A stretch of DNA of 64,000 bases from Helicoverpa zea (GCF_022581195.2 NC_061458.1:124001-188000), one strand, 5' to 3'; positions 1 to 12,841 are shown, counted from the stretch's first letter. Notes: generated by a model from the sequence alone, not told the origin. Made by a program: numbers and translations.

Positions 1-95
1 CTCTTTATATGGCAATACTGGCACTTACTCAGCTGAGTATTTATTTAACTGATGCATTTAATAAGGTAATAATCTTAAAGACTTAGTTTTTCTAA

Positions 96-353
96 AGCTG
101 GGTACTTACTTAGCAGTGTAGCACGTAACGTATCAGATACGGTATCAAGTGAGTACGTAGGCACGAGCCCGCCGCAAGCCGCTCGCGTGTGGAGCGCTGT
201 AAGCTCGCAGTGACCCGCCGAGTGGCGGTTTCACTGCGAACACAAAGGCGGCTCGCAGTGTGCTCGTGAGGACCGTGGACGAGCCGTACCCACTTGCAGG
301 TTGATACCGTATCTGATACGTTACGTGCTACACATCTAAGTGAGTACCCAGCT
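96..353. mobile_element. MITE with ~53-bp inverted ends, Harbinger-like
   Basis: Bases 96-148 (AGCTGGGTACTTACTTAGCA...) are repeated in inverse orientation at 301-353 with only a few mismatches. The 3-bp TAA flanks both outer ends (93-95 and 354-356), which fits the TWA target duplication of PIF/Harbinger elements. The GC-rich middle (150-300) is itself partly self-complementary, for example CGCAGTGA near 206 against TCACTGCG near 230. No coding capacity is visible, so the element would depend on a transposase elsewhere. The superfamily is inferred from the duplication length only. Confidence 0.7.
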
Positions 354-1081
354 TAACAGTACCTACTACATTATAAAGTCATTTAGAGAAAATGTTAATT
401 AAACAACCTACTATCGAAAACAAAAAATAGATTTATTTATGAATGTACTAAAAGAAATAATCTAAATCTTTTGATACTGTGTACTGTACTAAATTAACTT
501 ATGTTTTACAAAATTATTTTATGAGGCCCAAAGAAAGTAAATGTCAAATAGGTAGGTACTTACCTCAGAAAGTAATTTTGTAAATACTTCATATTCTAGA
601 CACATTCAAATCCATGTATCGCAACAATTTATTATTTAATAAATCATATAAAACATGATATTTCGCTTCCCATCTGTTCATTTTTTAGAAAAGCATGTAG
701 TTCATATTTCCGTCGACAGGTGTCGCTTTGTGAGCTGAGCGTCAGTTTTGTACCTAATAAGCGAATTTTATCCACCTTTACGAGTGTAGTTAACTACATC
801 AGTGAAACTAATAATTTATTTACGTATAAATAAAATAAATATCAAGAATATTATAAGGAATTGTTTTATTTTCGTAGTACCTAAGTACTTACCTAGTTCC
901 TCTAAACAAACAGGGTGTTATCATGCATAGTAAACTATATAAAATTATCATTGTGTAGAAAACTCTTCAAGCATTAGATTAGATGATATATCGTGTAGGC
1001 GTAACAAACAAACCCAATTTCGCATTTAAAATCAAAGTAAGACTTACGGGTACGCCTGAGTAACTATTAGGTGATCTTCAC
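354..1081. other. AT-rich non-coding stretch, nothing recognised
   Basis: Low-complexity AT-rich DNA with no frame of meaningful length and no repeat boundary that I can define. Confidence 0.5.
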
Positions 1082-1469
1082 ACTGCCCCGCATCACGCTG
1101 CATCTTGCGTGTCGACGCACCTACGCGCGTTCCTGCGGGAGTGCAGATCTGCATCATCGTGCGGGTTTTTTGCGCACTCACGCGCGTAGGTGCGTTTTGT
1201 AAATTCACGCACAGCGGTTCTCATCGAGTTCCATTTTCAAATATACACGTCACGCCCATTCAAAATTACGCGCGGCACTGCGGGATTCAGTGTGCCATAC
1301 CTTGCGTCTCGCCCCGCACCTACGCGCGGGGGTGCGTGTTTCTCCGCGTGTATGCGCGTGGATGCATTTTCAGTGGGTTGGACTATGCGTGTTTTCCATA
1401 CAAACGGAGATATTTACAAGGAACAGAAAAAAACGCATCCACGCACTACGCTGCATCATGCGGGGCAGT
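1082..1469. mobile_element. GC-rich MITE-like element with 12-bp inverted ends
   Basis: ACTGCCCCGCAT at 1082-1093 is matched by ATGCGGGGCAGT at 1458-1469, and the similarity continues inward (ACGCTGCATC at both ends, in inverted context). The interior is rich in CGCGCGTAGGTGCG-type motifs that occur on both strands, including GCACCTACGCGCG and CGCGCGTAGGTGC, so the element folds extensively. The GC-rich interior contrasts sharply with its AT-rich flanks. It opens three overlapping small frames on the plus strand; all are composition artefacts. A clear target-site duplication was not found, so the superfamily is unassigned (hAT-like is one possibility). Confidence 0.6.
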
Positions 1470-1932
1470 ATGATAATCGCCTTAGCAAGAGTTGCATTAC
1501 TCTAAAAAATATTAATTTTATAACTTGACTAATTAGGTATAGGTACGATGTGCAAGTACCTACGTATTTCTATTATGTGATCTGTAAGAAGAACCAATGA
1601 AACTATACCAGATGTATTTTACGTACCTTCTCACGCATTAAAAAATAATAATATAATAGGTACAGTCAAGAAAGATACAGGATCACAATAGGATTATGTG
1701 CTGCCATCTAGCAGCGGAATAGAATATTTCTTCCCAAGGCTCGTTACCGCACCAGCAAAACTCACAACCCACCCTCGGCTATTTGTTTCAGGATTGCAAT
1801 ACCTCAATCCTGAAACGAACTCAGTACTTTCGTTGTTCTTGTAACTAATAACAGATGTCGCCATTAGTACCTACTATACATTTAGGCAATCTTGTCTCCA
1901 TGACCAAGCCGGTCATTGTTATTATAATATAA
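1470..1932. other. Non-coding stretch containing a 12-bp hairpin
   Basis: No gene is visible. The one ordered feature is a perfect hairpin: GTTTCAGGATTG at 1785-1796 and its complement at 1805-1816 with an 8-nt loop. Confidence 0.5.
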
Positions 1933-2123
1933 CTAGCTTCTGTCAGCGGTTTTACCCGCATCCCGTAGGAACCACGGCACGAACCCAGATAAAAAGTAGC
2001 CTATAGCCTTCCTCGATAAATGGGCTATCTAACACTGAAATTATTTTTCAAATCGGTCCAGTAGTTCTTGAGATTAGCGCGTTCAAACAAACAAACTCTT
2101 CAGCTTTATAATATTAGTATAGA
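1933..2123 (-). mobile_element. Short non-autonomous Helitron, complete ends
   Basis: Read on the minus strand the element starts TCTATACTAATATTATAAAG (2123 downward) and ends GACAGAAGCTAG (1933). Helitrons start with TC, end with CTRR and insert between A and T; here the base before TC is A (complement of 2124) and the base after CTAG is T (complement of 1932), exactly as expected. At 191 bp it has no coding capacity. The body matches the same skeleton as the larger copy at 8637-9445, including the GTTTGTTTG stretch and an 'ACCGATTTGAAA' segment. The family is common and dispersed in moths and butterflies. Confidence 0.75.
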
Positions 2124-3283
2124 TTCTCAAAATAATATAATTTCTCATGTAATTCTACAAAACCTAAATTTAACGTAAAACCTAGATTTGATTAACTAAT
2201 GTTCTTTCTTCTAAATTCTCAAAACTCTTCATCATAGCCTTACGCATTCATTAACTAGACCTAAGCTTGCTAAAGTACTATCCTCGGCTGTATAGTACCT
2301 AAAATAAACTAAAATAGTCCTACATTTTAAATCTACGCGAGTGTAGGGTAAATAAAGGCAAAAAAAACCGCTATTTCTCTAATTAAATCCCTAACTAAGC
2401 ATTTTTACTGTTACGAAACAAAACACTGAATATTTATTTAAAGAGAATCTCTTTCAAAATAAAAGAAAATAGTGAAAATAGGTTCGTTTTTATTTCATTA
2501 AAACTGGCCACTGGCTTCGCTAGGATTTAATTCCACACTATTTAGCCATTCGGGTCGAGCACAATCGTATGTGGGCTTAAAATAATAACTGTTTTGTGCC
2601 TACATTGAAAATATTCTAAAGTTGACATTTGACTTAAATGACAAAGTTTAATAATCCTCTAGTTCATAAATCTGTTTACGTATAAGATAAAGGAACTTAG
2701 CGTCTCGTTAAAGGTTAAAGGTAGACCTAATGTATAGCACTCCCACGTTAATTAGGGAGTTATGTTTTAAAGTCATTAACGGTGCTTCTGAACTGGGCGC
2801 AAATATACTTTTCGTATACTTGGCAACTTTTTGTAAACCCTAATTATTTGTGATAACCATCTATCATAATAAAAAGCCAGTGAGCAGAGAAACAAATTAG
2901 GTATTTTTTTTATAGAAGCAGGAATATTCAATGAATAGGAATAGTTGTATATTTAAGAGCAACAGTTAAGCAACAAAGGACAATGCTCAGCGCTCGCTCG
3001 GTGAGCATCTACGTAAATATTGCATTCCGAGAGATTCACTTGCACTTGGATGCGTCTGCCGTGCGGGCCACGCGACCAGCGGGTGGGAACAAGCGGACGG
3101 TTTTCCGACTAGACTCTATGTTTAATGGATATTTTAGTTTATTACAATATGTATGTATTTTATGATGAGAAACGCGTAGGTAATAATAGATTGATTGGTT
3201 TTGAGCTTATGAGTGAACACTCATAGTAGAGATTAATTGCAGGGCAGTATATTGAGATGACAATTAGAGGTAAAATGTGGTTA
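2124..3283. other. AT-rich non-coding stretch, nothing recognised
   Basis: No exon, RNA gene or clear repeat boundary is seen. A small frame at 2983-3165 has no recognisable domain and is disregarded. Confidence 0.45.
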
Positions 3284-3674
3284 TATCGGGTGTGTCGTTC
3301 ATAATCACATTAAATGAAATGCGTTAATATACTGGTTAATATATGTCCATTAACACAAAGATAAAAGAAAAATACGTAAAATTAAAAAAATGATTTTTTC
3401 AAACAAAGTAAATGGAATAAAAATGTGCAAAAATTAGAACACCATATAAAAGTCATTCATTACAAACAACTGAAATTCTCCCTTGAAAACTGACAGCTGT
3501 CAACTGATCAAAACATACGATACTCCTAACTTCATCTCTGCTTTATAAAAACGAAAAATGACTCCTGTGGTTAAACCACTGAATGGATTAGGTTATTTTT
3601 TTTACAATTCGCCATAGAATATCATAAAGTATATGCGATATGATTTAATGTGATTGTGAACGACACACCCGATA
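3284..3674. mobile_element. MITE with ~35-bp inverted ends, flanked by TA
   Basis: The left end beginning TATCGGGTGTGTCGTTCA at 3284 is mirrored by a right end finishing GAACGACACACCCGATA at 3674; the match extends inward through AATCACATTAAAT with one or two mismatches. TA dinucleotides abut both ends, which would fit a Tc1/mariner-type duplication, but because the ends are themselves TATA-like the exact boundary is ambiguous. The interior is AT-rich and non-coding. Confidence 0.7.
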
Positions 3675-6600
3675 TAAAAAAGTGGTCTCTCTCTAGTAGG
3701 TAGTTTTAATTAAATTCATCGAAGAATAAACATGAAATTGTAATTATTTACGGTGGTTATAATAAAATTAGACACCACAGCTCCTTATAATTAATTCTGG
3801 TGTCTTTCTTATTCCCCCATCATTAAAGAGAGTATAATGACCAGCCATTTCTATTTATAGCTACAAAATATAATTTGGTCATTTCTAATAATAGCTTCGA
3901 GCCGTAATAAGGCTACGGATCTTGTTTTAAAGTGTATCATTTAGCGCGTTAATCCGGTGTTGTATTTTATGATTTCTCCATTGCTCATTGTTTCTCGCGC
4001 AAAAACTTTATATTGCTTTGGCATTCACTAGGGATGTGCATTTACCAATACAAAACATTAAATAGTGCTCGATTAATGATTGAATACCACCATATAACAT
4101 GAAAATCGAATAAGACTGGATCAGAACAGGCATCACCTTCGGAATACATGAAGTATTCATTAATTGTTTCTTAAACATATACACATAATTATTATCTTAA
4201 CGCATTATCATTTATCTTATAATTAACATGCTGAGCTAGTTATCACAAGAAATACTTCAATGAGGAAAGATTGAGACTATTTTCAAAAATATCCGCTGGT
4301 AAAATATCCTGCAGCAAAATCATAACAGCACTGGCTACGTGACCAGTATTGGCTTTTAAGTTTATCGCTTTAGTACAGCTATGAGTGCGAAAGCAAAGAC
4401 GTGCAGTTCACCAGCCTTACGAGCCACGTACCGACACTATAAAGATTCGGAAAAACCGAAAGAAGCCGAGTGTAGCCGAATGTTGCCGAAGCGAACAGCA
4501 CTTATGCCGATATCGATGTCGAGTGTAGAATGTGTATCGTTTAGTGTGTTACAAGCTTTAGATTTGGTGAAAGATAGATTTGCGAACGGGTTATTCACGT
4601 TTTGGTTTTAGAAGTTATTTCTTATTTTCCGTTCTTTTGAATTCACTTATTTTTCAGACATTTGGAATGAGTGCAAACAATTTTATTAGTAGCCAAATAT
4701 TGATTTTCAAATCGCTGTTTTCGGAGACACCCTATCTCAGGTACTTAGGTCCCTCCTTCACCTCTAAACGCTTTAAAATGTAAAATGAATGGACATTACG
4801 AGTCCTTGCTTTATTCGCGTCTCAGAGCTGAACACAAGCGGAGGCGCCTAATAGCTTATATTGTTCTTTTGGGAGCTTACGACCTTTCAGTCTCTGTGTA
4901 GCTGGTATTTTATCATTAGCCTACATGAATCAGCTGCTAATTATAACACAAATATGTAGGCTCCTTAAAATCTCAGCTGAACTTTCACGCGATATATTTC
5001 ACTGAAACATGGCAGTAAAAATCATGCTCACAACTGACATATGCAATATTAAAAGGAATATTACGTTTTATTTGCCACGTTTTCCTGTAAAACTCGAAAC
5101 TAAAAGAATTGAAACAAAAAAATCTTTTCTGTTCATATTTCAGGCGGTTTCGTACAAAACAGGCGTGGGTAGTCAAATTTTATCGCACCTCAAAGACGTT
5201 GGCTTCAGTACATACCGGGAGCGTTCTACTCTCATAACGCCGAATGAAAGGCTCCGAGCGAATGTACCAAGTACTGCCAACTCGTGAAATATGCCAGTAG
5301 GACCATAGCAAATTGAATTGGTGTACAGTTGTTTTGGTGGTATGGAACATACTTTAAAATAAATTCTAAACAGTTTTCGGGGTCTCAATTAAATACTTCG
5401 GAACTAAAAGTTTTTCTAGAAGGTGAGTTCAAGACGAACTACATAAATCTGAATCGACACATATGACACATTCGAATGCGACACATCAATCATTATCATA
5501 TCACGGTCATCAAGGTACAGATTGAATACCTTGATAGCAAGAATATAGAAGGAAAACGCTTTCTATGCACCTAACTATTTGACTATTCTCATGAACTCCA
5601 CGCTCGTTCCCAGTGGATCTTCTGTCAGTTACCCAACCTGTCATGTGCTCGCAAGCGCTAATGACGTCACGGGTGTACCTGCCTCCTGAATAGGTACTTA
5701 GCCCGCGCCTTGCCGTGCATCCAGATAGTTCGGTTCTCTCTAACTACCGACACTGTTCCTCTTGTACTAATCAATAGCTGACTGAGAAAGGCACATTAAC
5801 ATGTTCTGCTTTGTATATTAACAGACAAAACTTTTTGTACTAAACTGTTAAGATAGGGGAAAATTCAAGCTTTTGTCAATACATACATCAGAAGACAATG
5901 TGACCAATTGTGAATGAAAGATCTTGCATAATTTCTCAGCTAATTTTACATTACCAATTACAAAGAAAATGTACTCAACCCCATGCCAGAAGCCCATCAA
6001 ACAATAACACTTTTAAAGGAATTACATTTATGTAAATCAGCAGGCAGTTACATAAAAACAAATGTCTACTTAGCAGCCATAACTGCTCATTGTCTTCGCC
6101 ACAATGAGTGCTGTGCAAGCCTGTGGGACATCTGGAAGATTGGCCGATTTGTCCTGTAATTAGCATCGAACCCGCACTCTCAATACCACTGATATTGACT
6201 ACGAGAATCAAGGAGAATACTAATAGTCTCAGATGACTGGTAGGGTCAAAGGAAATGTTATGAAAGTTCTGTATATGTTGGTATTTTTGGCAAGATGGAA
6301 TTAGTTTAGAGTAAAGATGTGTGTGTGTGTTTCTTAGAGGAAATTGCCATTTTATTTGTTTCTGTGTAATTTTGTGTATTGTTTATATTGTGACAGATAA
6401 GATTGCTGAGTACTTGATATTGAGATATAGACGGTATGCTCAAGATGATTACATTACATAGTCAGGTTATGTCCTCTGTATTAACAGAACAGCGAACAAT
6501 AGCCAGCTTTAAATAATGAACATTTACAAAGTAATTTTATAGCTGCTTAAATTAAAAATCGCAGTCTCACACTGACACGATATGTCTGCCATAATGTGTG

Positions 6601-8636
6601 TAAGTTCTGACATTAAACAACATTGTGTGTTATGACGGCATTAGGTACAGTATGCTGGTACATCTACCGAACAAAACGGCTGCTCGTTTGTGAACGATGT
6701 ATGTTCAACTTCATTTACTTTTAATAACGAAAGTTTGCTTTAACTGTCTTCTGTTAATTTGATGTTCGAAAAGAGCTGATTTTTCTATCAGATTTGCGTA
6801 TTTAGATTTAAAGCCTTTTGCTATTGACATTACTGTATACACCTATTGCAGACCATACTATTGGTTAAATAATACAACCAAACATATAAGAAATTGATAC
6901 ATAACTCACCAACACTTTGATCTGAACGCAAACATTTGCTCTCTCGAGGATAGACAAACACATCACGAGTGTCCTTGGCGCGGTTCCAAGGTCACCCCCC
7001 ATCTGTCCTAGACCAATTAATACACGTGGGCTCACACTTAGATGTAAAATTGGTCTATTTAGGTGACAAAGGGCTTCTAATTAGGACGGCAGCCATTTAA
7101 TGGATATATTGGGACAATGGACCGAGGCATAGTGACGAGCCTCTCGGCTTAACTCCTTTGTTAATTACTGAAGGCTAACAACCAACTACTCTTGATTTTA
7201 CTAATGACTGTCACAATCAGGTGCTTGAATAAACATTGTGTTGCGTAGGCGGTTCGAATCCTCTGTCTGTGAATAGTTGAAATCTACAATAACCATTAAA
7301 TTAAACACTAAATAGTTTTTCCAATTGTTTGTACTGATGGCTATTAAACAGAAATAGCTAAGTTACATATGTTTATGACAAAAGCAGACAAACAAATAAG
7401 ACTTGACGTATGAAATTATAGTCGAAACGCGTACATTTTTGGCCAAAGTTACACAAACTCATACTCACTGAGATAACTTATCTATCAAAGCAATAAGCCA
7501 GTTTCCGATATATCACGTAGCAAAACAGACGCATTCTGTTGAACGCGAATGGCGAAACTTGCAAGCCTCTGTAATCCATACCTTCGGTAAATTAAAAAAC
7601 TTCTCGAAGAAGTGGTTTCCTCTCACATTGTGCGCCCGACTGTGTGGCACTAAGATAGCACGTGCAATAGTAACCACACTGATATTTATGTGATTGGAAC
7701 TCTATTTGTTTCTCTGTATTCTTTGGAAACTTCTTCTAGAAACTGTATTTCGATAAGTGGAACTGCATGTGAGTTTGTATGCAGTTTAGTATTTTACTTA
7801 TTTTATGAGTCTACTTGGTATGTTTGGTAAATATTGTTTTATCGAGACAGATTTCATAAAAACAAAATACTCCTATGTTGGAATATACATGTTTGCTGAC
7901 AAATATAAACAAATAGTTCCAGCATTATAATGGTATGTATTATTTGTTGTACAAACACAAATAGTTTTAATATGTTTTTTATGAAAATAATATTCATTCA
8001 TCGGATATTACTGGCAAACATTGTAAACATAATATCAACGTATTAGATAGACAACCATTCAGGTAAACTAAACGTTATTAAAATAAACGATTTTCATACT
8101 TTTTCTGAAAATATTTATACAGTCACAATAATGTAGGTAATTGATTTGTTGGGAAAACGGCTTTTATCTGAGCAAACAGAAGTCCTTATTTTATTTTATA
8201 TTGGTATATGTCGTGCTGGTTACTGTCATCACTTTATCACGAGATATAACACAATGACAGTTGCGATTCAAGTGTTAGCAAGAAGCAATAAAATGTACAG
8301 TCGCAAGAAACAGCGGAATCCCGGCAGCGGTGAGCGTCCATTAGAGCGCGGTCCGGTACTATCGCGCGCAATATAACACGCCGTGCGACGCGACAAAATC
8401 GTAGCGATTCGGAACGTCTTGCGACAACCTACAGCGTTCTCAATGTTGAGGAATGTGCAGACAGAGGGGCGTGTCGCTGCGACAGGTTTGAATATATTGG
8501 TATAGAGATTTATTCATGGAGTAGAGTGACATACGAAATCATGGAAATACTATGGTGATTACCGTTGATTAAACCGTAAAAAATATTGGGTTCCTAATTA
8601 AAAAAAAACAATAAGAATAGAACAAAACGGACTGCA
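3675..8636. other. 5-kb AT-rich non-coding region
   Basis: No recognisable protein, RNA gene or transposon boundary. Small local patterns only: a three-fold run of a ~10-bp GCCGA-containing unit near 4461-4493, and a short GT run near 6318. All frames here are under 95 codons and show no domain. The area could be intergenic or intronic; the sequence does not decide. Confidence 0.4.
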
Positions 8637-9445
8637 TCCTTACTAATATTATAAATCGGAAAGTGAGTTTGTTTGTTTGTTTGTTTGTTTGTTCCGCTTT
8701 CACGCCGTAACTACTGAACCGATTGCTTTGAAATTTTGCAGACGTAAAGTTAGAAGTCCGGATTAAATAATAGGGTACTTTTTATCCCGAAAAAAATAGA
8801 TATTCCCGAGGGAAAACAAAAATATTGTTTGCTTGATGGATGGATTGTAGATGGCGCTGTGTGTCGTTTAAAACAAGGTAATATATTGCAAACGAAACAA
8901 AACTAAAAGTAGGTGTTCCGGTGATGCTCATGCGTAATCTCGATGCCCCTAGACTGTGTAATGGTACCAGGCTGCGTGTCACTCAGCTTGGGCGGAACAT
9001 TATTACAGCCACTATTTTAACTGGCGCAGCAAAGGGTGAAAGTGTACTCATTCCTCGGATTCCGATTATTCCAACAGACCACCCATTTCAATTTAAAAGA
9101 CTACAATTTCCTATAAGGGTTTCATTTGCAATGACCATTAATAAAGCACAAGGCCAAACTCTAAGGGTTGCTGGAGTACACTTAGAAAAACATTGTTTTT
9201 CGCATGGTCAGCTCTATGTAGCGTGTTCCTGGGTTTCCAGTGCCCAAAATCTGCATGTTTTTGCTCCACAAGGGAAAACGTATAATATAGTGTACCATTC
9301 AGTTTTGGTTTAACAACTAATCGTATCCAGCGTTACATCGCGCTTCTTAGATTTTTCCGTGGGAATGAGAAGTTTTCTTATAGTTGTGATTTATACCGCA
9401 ATATAACCGAATTCCACGCGGGCGAAGCCGCGGGCGGAAAGCTAG
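8637..9445 (+). mobile_element. Internally deleted Helitron with both ends
   Basis: The element starts TCCTTACTAATATTATAAAT at 8637, preceded by A, and ends AAAGCTAG at 9445, followed by T, satisfying Helitron rules (5' TC, 3' CTRR, insertion between A and T). A short GC-rich inverted repeat (CGCGGGCGAAGCCGCG, 9418-9433) sits just before the end, as in the Helitron terminator hairpin. It includes a GTTT microsatellite near 8667-8692. At 809 bp it keeps only the last part of the helicase frame (8882-9313); an autonomous Helitron spans several kb, so most of Rep and the helicase core is missing. This is an intermediate between an autonomous parent and the short copies in this window. Confidence 0.82.
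8882..9313 (+). pseudogene. Helitron PIF1-like helicase, C-terminal remnant
   Basis: An open frame running from just after a TAA at 8879 to 9313 encodes the C-terminal segment of the superfamily-1 (PIF1-type) helicase of Helitrons. Visible hallmarks are LKVGVPVMLMRNLD leading into LCNGTRL, the late helicase motif MTINKAQGQTL (9131-9163), and SHGQLYVACS (9203-9232). The usual reading after SHGQLYVA is LSRVS; here it is CSWVS, so the conserved arginine of motif VI has become tryptophan, which should abolish ATPase function. The nucleotide-binding Walker region and the Rep domain are absent. The frame lies inside the 8637-9445 element on the same strand as its 5'-to-3' ends. No start codon is needed to explain it: it is a deleted relic. 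Confidence 0.85.
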
Positions 9446-11744
9446 TTCCTAATAAATTGCCCTTGTCCCTCCTCTCGCCCAAAACCCACAACAAAAGAAA
9501 ATAGAAATAATCAAAAAAGTTTTCAAAAACATTGCACTCAACTGCAGCAGCGCAAACTAATTTTAAAAAGTTCCCTCGCTCCGTACAATATAAAATTAAC
9601 ATCGGCGGGCCATCTGCCGCTATGCAGTGTGCACGCTCCCTAACTCGGAACTGTAACGGACCTTTATTTCATGTTTGACATCTTTTGTTTCGCGACGACA
9701 GAACAAAAACGTTATATATTGTGTGACAACAATGGACGCATCATTTTCCAAGTTTTATTACGGTTTTTATAAAATTAGAAAGAAAATTCATTTTCGTATT
9801 GATTGAAGTTGGTAATTGGACATACATATTTATGTGCAAGTAAAATTTGTTATGTTTATTAAATTATTTAATACAGAACTTTCCCCGTAGTAAAAGCAGC
9901 TCTAGTTCGCAACTACAACATTAACAGCTCTGCGCCTGCCGCCATGACGTTTGCTTAAACTTGCACCTTGTTATAAAGTAGAGGAGTGTGACGTCACGAC
10001 TCAGCTATGTCATGTAACAGTATGCGCACTGATTATACTACACCCTGCGAAGTTAAACGCCTTGTATGACCGTAAATGGACTGCGAATGTAAGAATGGAA
10101 AACTATGTATTACTCTTTATTAAATGTAACTTCTAATTATTTCTGTGTGCTTTTGGTTAAAACCTAACAAGTGCCAGAAGGCCTAATTATAGCAAAGACT
10201 GCTGTTAAATAGTTTCAGGAATTTTCAAATATGTTAACTGCGTTGTTGGGGTGTTTAATATCAAAGTGTTTCTCATATTATAGGCTTTTATAATTTTAAG
10301 TCAACGTCTTTTTTTTTTGCCAGAATGTAGGTGTACAGGGTATACCTATAGTAGTATATTTGAATATTCTTATATTGCATGGTAATTATTTCCTAGTATT
10401 AGCAGGTGTGCGACGTGTGCGTGCCTCCATCCGCATTCATTATGCATGGGAAGGTACCCGATGCGTTTTGTTTTTACAGGCGGCGGATCATGCGCGCCTC
10501 ACTGGACCTACTGACTGCAATCTAGACGAAGTTGTAAAATGGCAGGAGAATTGAACTATCAAAGGCTATTTCAAATAGGTAAATGTGTGTAATAATTCGA
10601 GTTGTACAATAGCCTATTTGTAGTATTACACACTTGTTGTTGAAGAACATGATATTTAAATTTATTTTAATGAAATCCTCTTCAGGACGCGTCGTATTAC
10701 CGTCGATTGTTCTCAATATTTCTTTTTTATAAACAGTAAAAGAACATTTACCTTACCATTTAATATTCCAACGCTACACATTTAGATCGAGCGCACACTC
10801 GAATACCACATTGCGGCGCGAGGGTTATAATAACAGCCGAGTAAATGCACACGCCCGTAGTCGCGTAGTGTGCGCCCGAGCTTACCGAGCGAGTTCACTC
10901 GCTACGGCAATACGAATTCCTCTGAATGGAAAACCATTTATGATTTCAGACGTCATAATATTTTTATGTGTAGCGGTAAACATTTTACTTCGTAACAATG
11001 TTGTGTGGCTGATGGCTCATGGGCTCGCACGGTCTGCGTGAGTTTCTGCTTGTTTTGTTTTATGAAACACTTTACTTTTTTATTTTGCTTAAGGATAGCA
11101 CTTTTAATAATTTCTGTAGTATTTCGACGATAATTTGAACTACAGGACAGTAATAGCGAGTAGTATAAGTATATATGTATGTCTAGTGTAAAGAACAGTT
11201 TGGAAAGCAACTTAATTTTAAAAGCCAATTTCCATGATTAGTCTCAATAATTTGAGCAGCTAATCTCAGCAACACTAACGCAATCAATGCAGCAATCTTA
11301 CAGCGGCGGAGTAAGGTTAGGAATCAATCTCTTGCAGGTTGCATCAAGCCGGCAATTAATCTCGCGGCTCCAGCGCAATGCACCAGGTGCCAGCATTAGG
11401 TGCCGCCGTCAACTTAGATTGTGTCCGACAACTTAGATGACGCGAGCGGACCAGGGTTACCCACTGTACATGGAAAAGGACATGAGTGATGAGTTCACGA
11501 GAGGGTACAGTGAGTGATGCACTTTTGAACGTCTTGGCGGTTCAGTTCGCAAGTTTCTGAGACTAATGTGGAATTGTACGTGTGTGAATATTGTAAATGG
11601 ATTGCATCTGTTGTGTTGTTTGGATCATTTATTATGGCACGCGGTTGTCTCCTTGGTTTTAAATTGAAAGTGCTCTCACTTGCATAAAATACCAAATATC
11701 CAACATAAAAAGTTAAAAAAAAATCGGAAAAAAAAACTTTTAAG
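9446..11744. other. Non-coding region
   Basis: No gene is recognised. Frames up to about 90 codons (for example 10811-11041 plus and 10953-11228 minus) have no domain, and overlapping frames on opposite strands look equally good, which argues against coding. Confidence 0.4.
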
Positions 11745-12341
11745 TTAAACGGTTTTACTTTATGTGCACTGAAAACTAGAAAATAAAAAAAAACTGTTAA
11801 GTCCTTACCTATAAACCTACGTAGGTGGTCCCGGTCATATTAGACTAAAATAAAATTTTTATTTTCTAGTTTTTAGTATTTAATGAAAATGCCTACCGAA
11901 TATTCCTCATTCTATATATGGGTCAGCAGCGGTGAGGGAGTGCCAGTCTCTTACTGACTAAAAACCGTTGTGTTTTGTCGTAGGCCTTTTATGTACCAGG
12001 ACCACGGTAACTCTTTCGAACGCCTGACAATCCCGCAGGCCTGGGCCCCGCTGGGGTTGCTGACAGTATTCTACTTGTGTAGCCCTTTCATTTGATACCC
12101 ATATTGAGGGGGTTGTGGAAAAAATATGTAATCCGCCATTTTGTACCGGCGGCCATCTTGGATTTACAATGTTATTGATATTACTATATTGTATTGTCAT
12201 CGGAATTGAAGGTGTGTACCAAATTTCAGATCAATCTGACAACAGGAAGGTACTTAAATTTGAATTACTAAATTTGACCCAAGAATAATAGTAAAAAAAA
12301 AAAAAAAAAACAAACAGGGTGAGCTAAATAAAACCGTTTAA
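11745..12341. repeat. Compound old repeat bounded by inverted TTAAACGGTTTT
   Basis: TTAAACGGTTTTACTTTA at 11745-11762 is mirrored by TAAATAAAACCGTTTAA at 12325-12341. Inside the left part is a second inverted pair, AAAACTAGAAAATAAAAA at 11772-11789 and its complement at 11856-11873, enclosing CCTACGTAGG-type sequence. The block also encloses a relic of an R1-clade 3' end (11920-12064) and an 18-base A run at 12294-12311. This arrangement reads like nested insertions into an older non-autonomous DNA element. The order of insertions cannot be fixed from one copy. Confidence 0.5.
11920..12064 (-). mobile_element. Relic of R1-clade LINE 3' untranslated region
   Basis: The minus strand matches the 3' UTR of the full copy at 19285-22222: GTCAGCAACCCCAGCGGGGC, then GTTCGAAAGAG, CCTGGTACATAAAAGG, and CACTCCCTCACCGCTGCT. 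It stops inside the terminal stem-loop, so the CATTTGATGATTT end and A tail are missing. A LINE normally loses its 5' end, so this 3' loss points to a later deletion or rearrangement within the compound block. Confidence 0.8.
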
Positions 12342-12841
12342 TAATAAAAACATGATGCTGTGTGTACTTTCACGTCGGTACTTCCACTGCACTAGCTAAT
12401 GTCAGTGACGATATTGTAACAGCATCTGATGCTGGTATGTGTACTATATCTAGACACACGGCAGTGTGTCCGCCAAGTTCGAGCAAAAAAAAGCGACACA
12501 CCGGCCGTGGGTTATATTACACGAACCATTTCGGGCCAAATTCGACCCCCCTATAACTCAAAATCTATTTTATTTACGCATATCAAATTTCTAGTATCTG
12601 TTGAGACCCTCTCACTTATCTAAAATACAAAATTTCATTATCATACCTATTGTAGGTCTTGAGATATTGACGTCAGAAAATCGCTATTTTTACTATACAC
12701 TCACTGACTGACTCACTCATCAAAAACCTAGACCACTTCCAATGGTCGTATTGACTTGAAATTTGGCATGGAGGTAGGTCTTTATGTCAAGGTAAAGGGA
12801 AAAATCTGAAAATGGCCAAGTGTGAGTCAGTTTCAAAATAA
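12342..12841. repeat. Probable dispersed moth repeat, no coding
   Basis: Segments such as CACTCACTGACTGACTCACT (12702-12721) and TTGACTTGAAATTTGGCATG (12751-12770) followed by GGCCAAGTGTGAGTCAG look to me like a widely dispersed lepidopteran repeat. Ends could not be defined from the window, so this is recognition by appearance rather than a demonstrated second copy here. Confidence 0.3.

Noticed and set aside
1105..1528. Three overlapping plus frames
   Set aside because: They read through the GC-rich interior of the 1082-1469 MITE in all three frames.
7246..7262. GGTTCGAATCC tRNA-like B box
   Set aside because: No A box, acceptor stem or cloverleaf can be built around it.
10567..10635. Apparent inverted repeat around AATAGGT/CCTATTT
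   Set aside because: The paired blocks are in the wrong order to form one stem.
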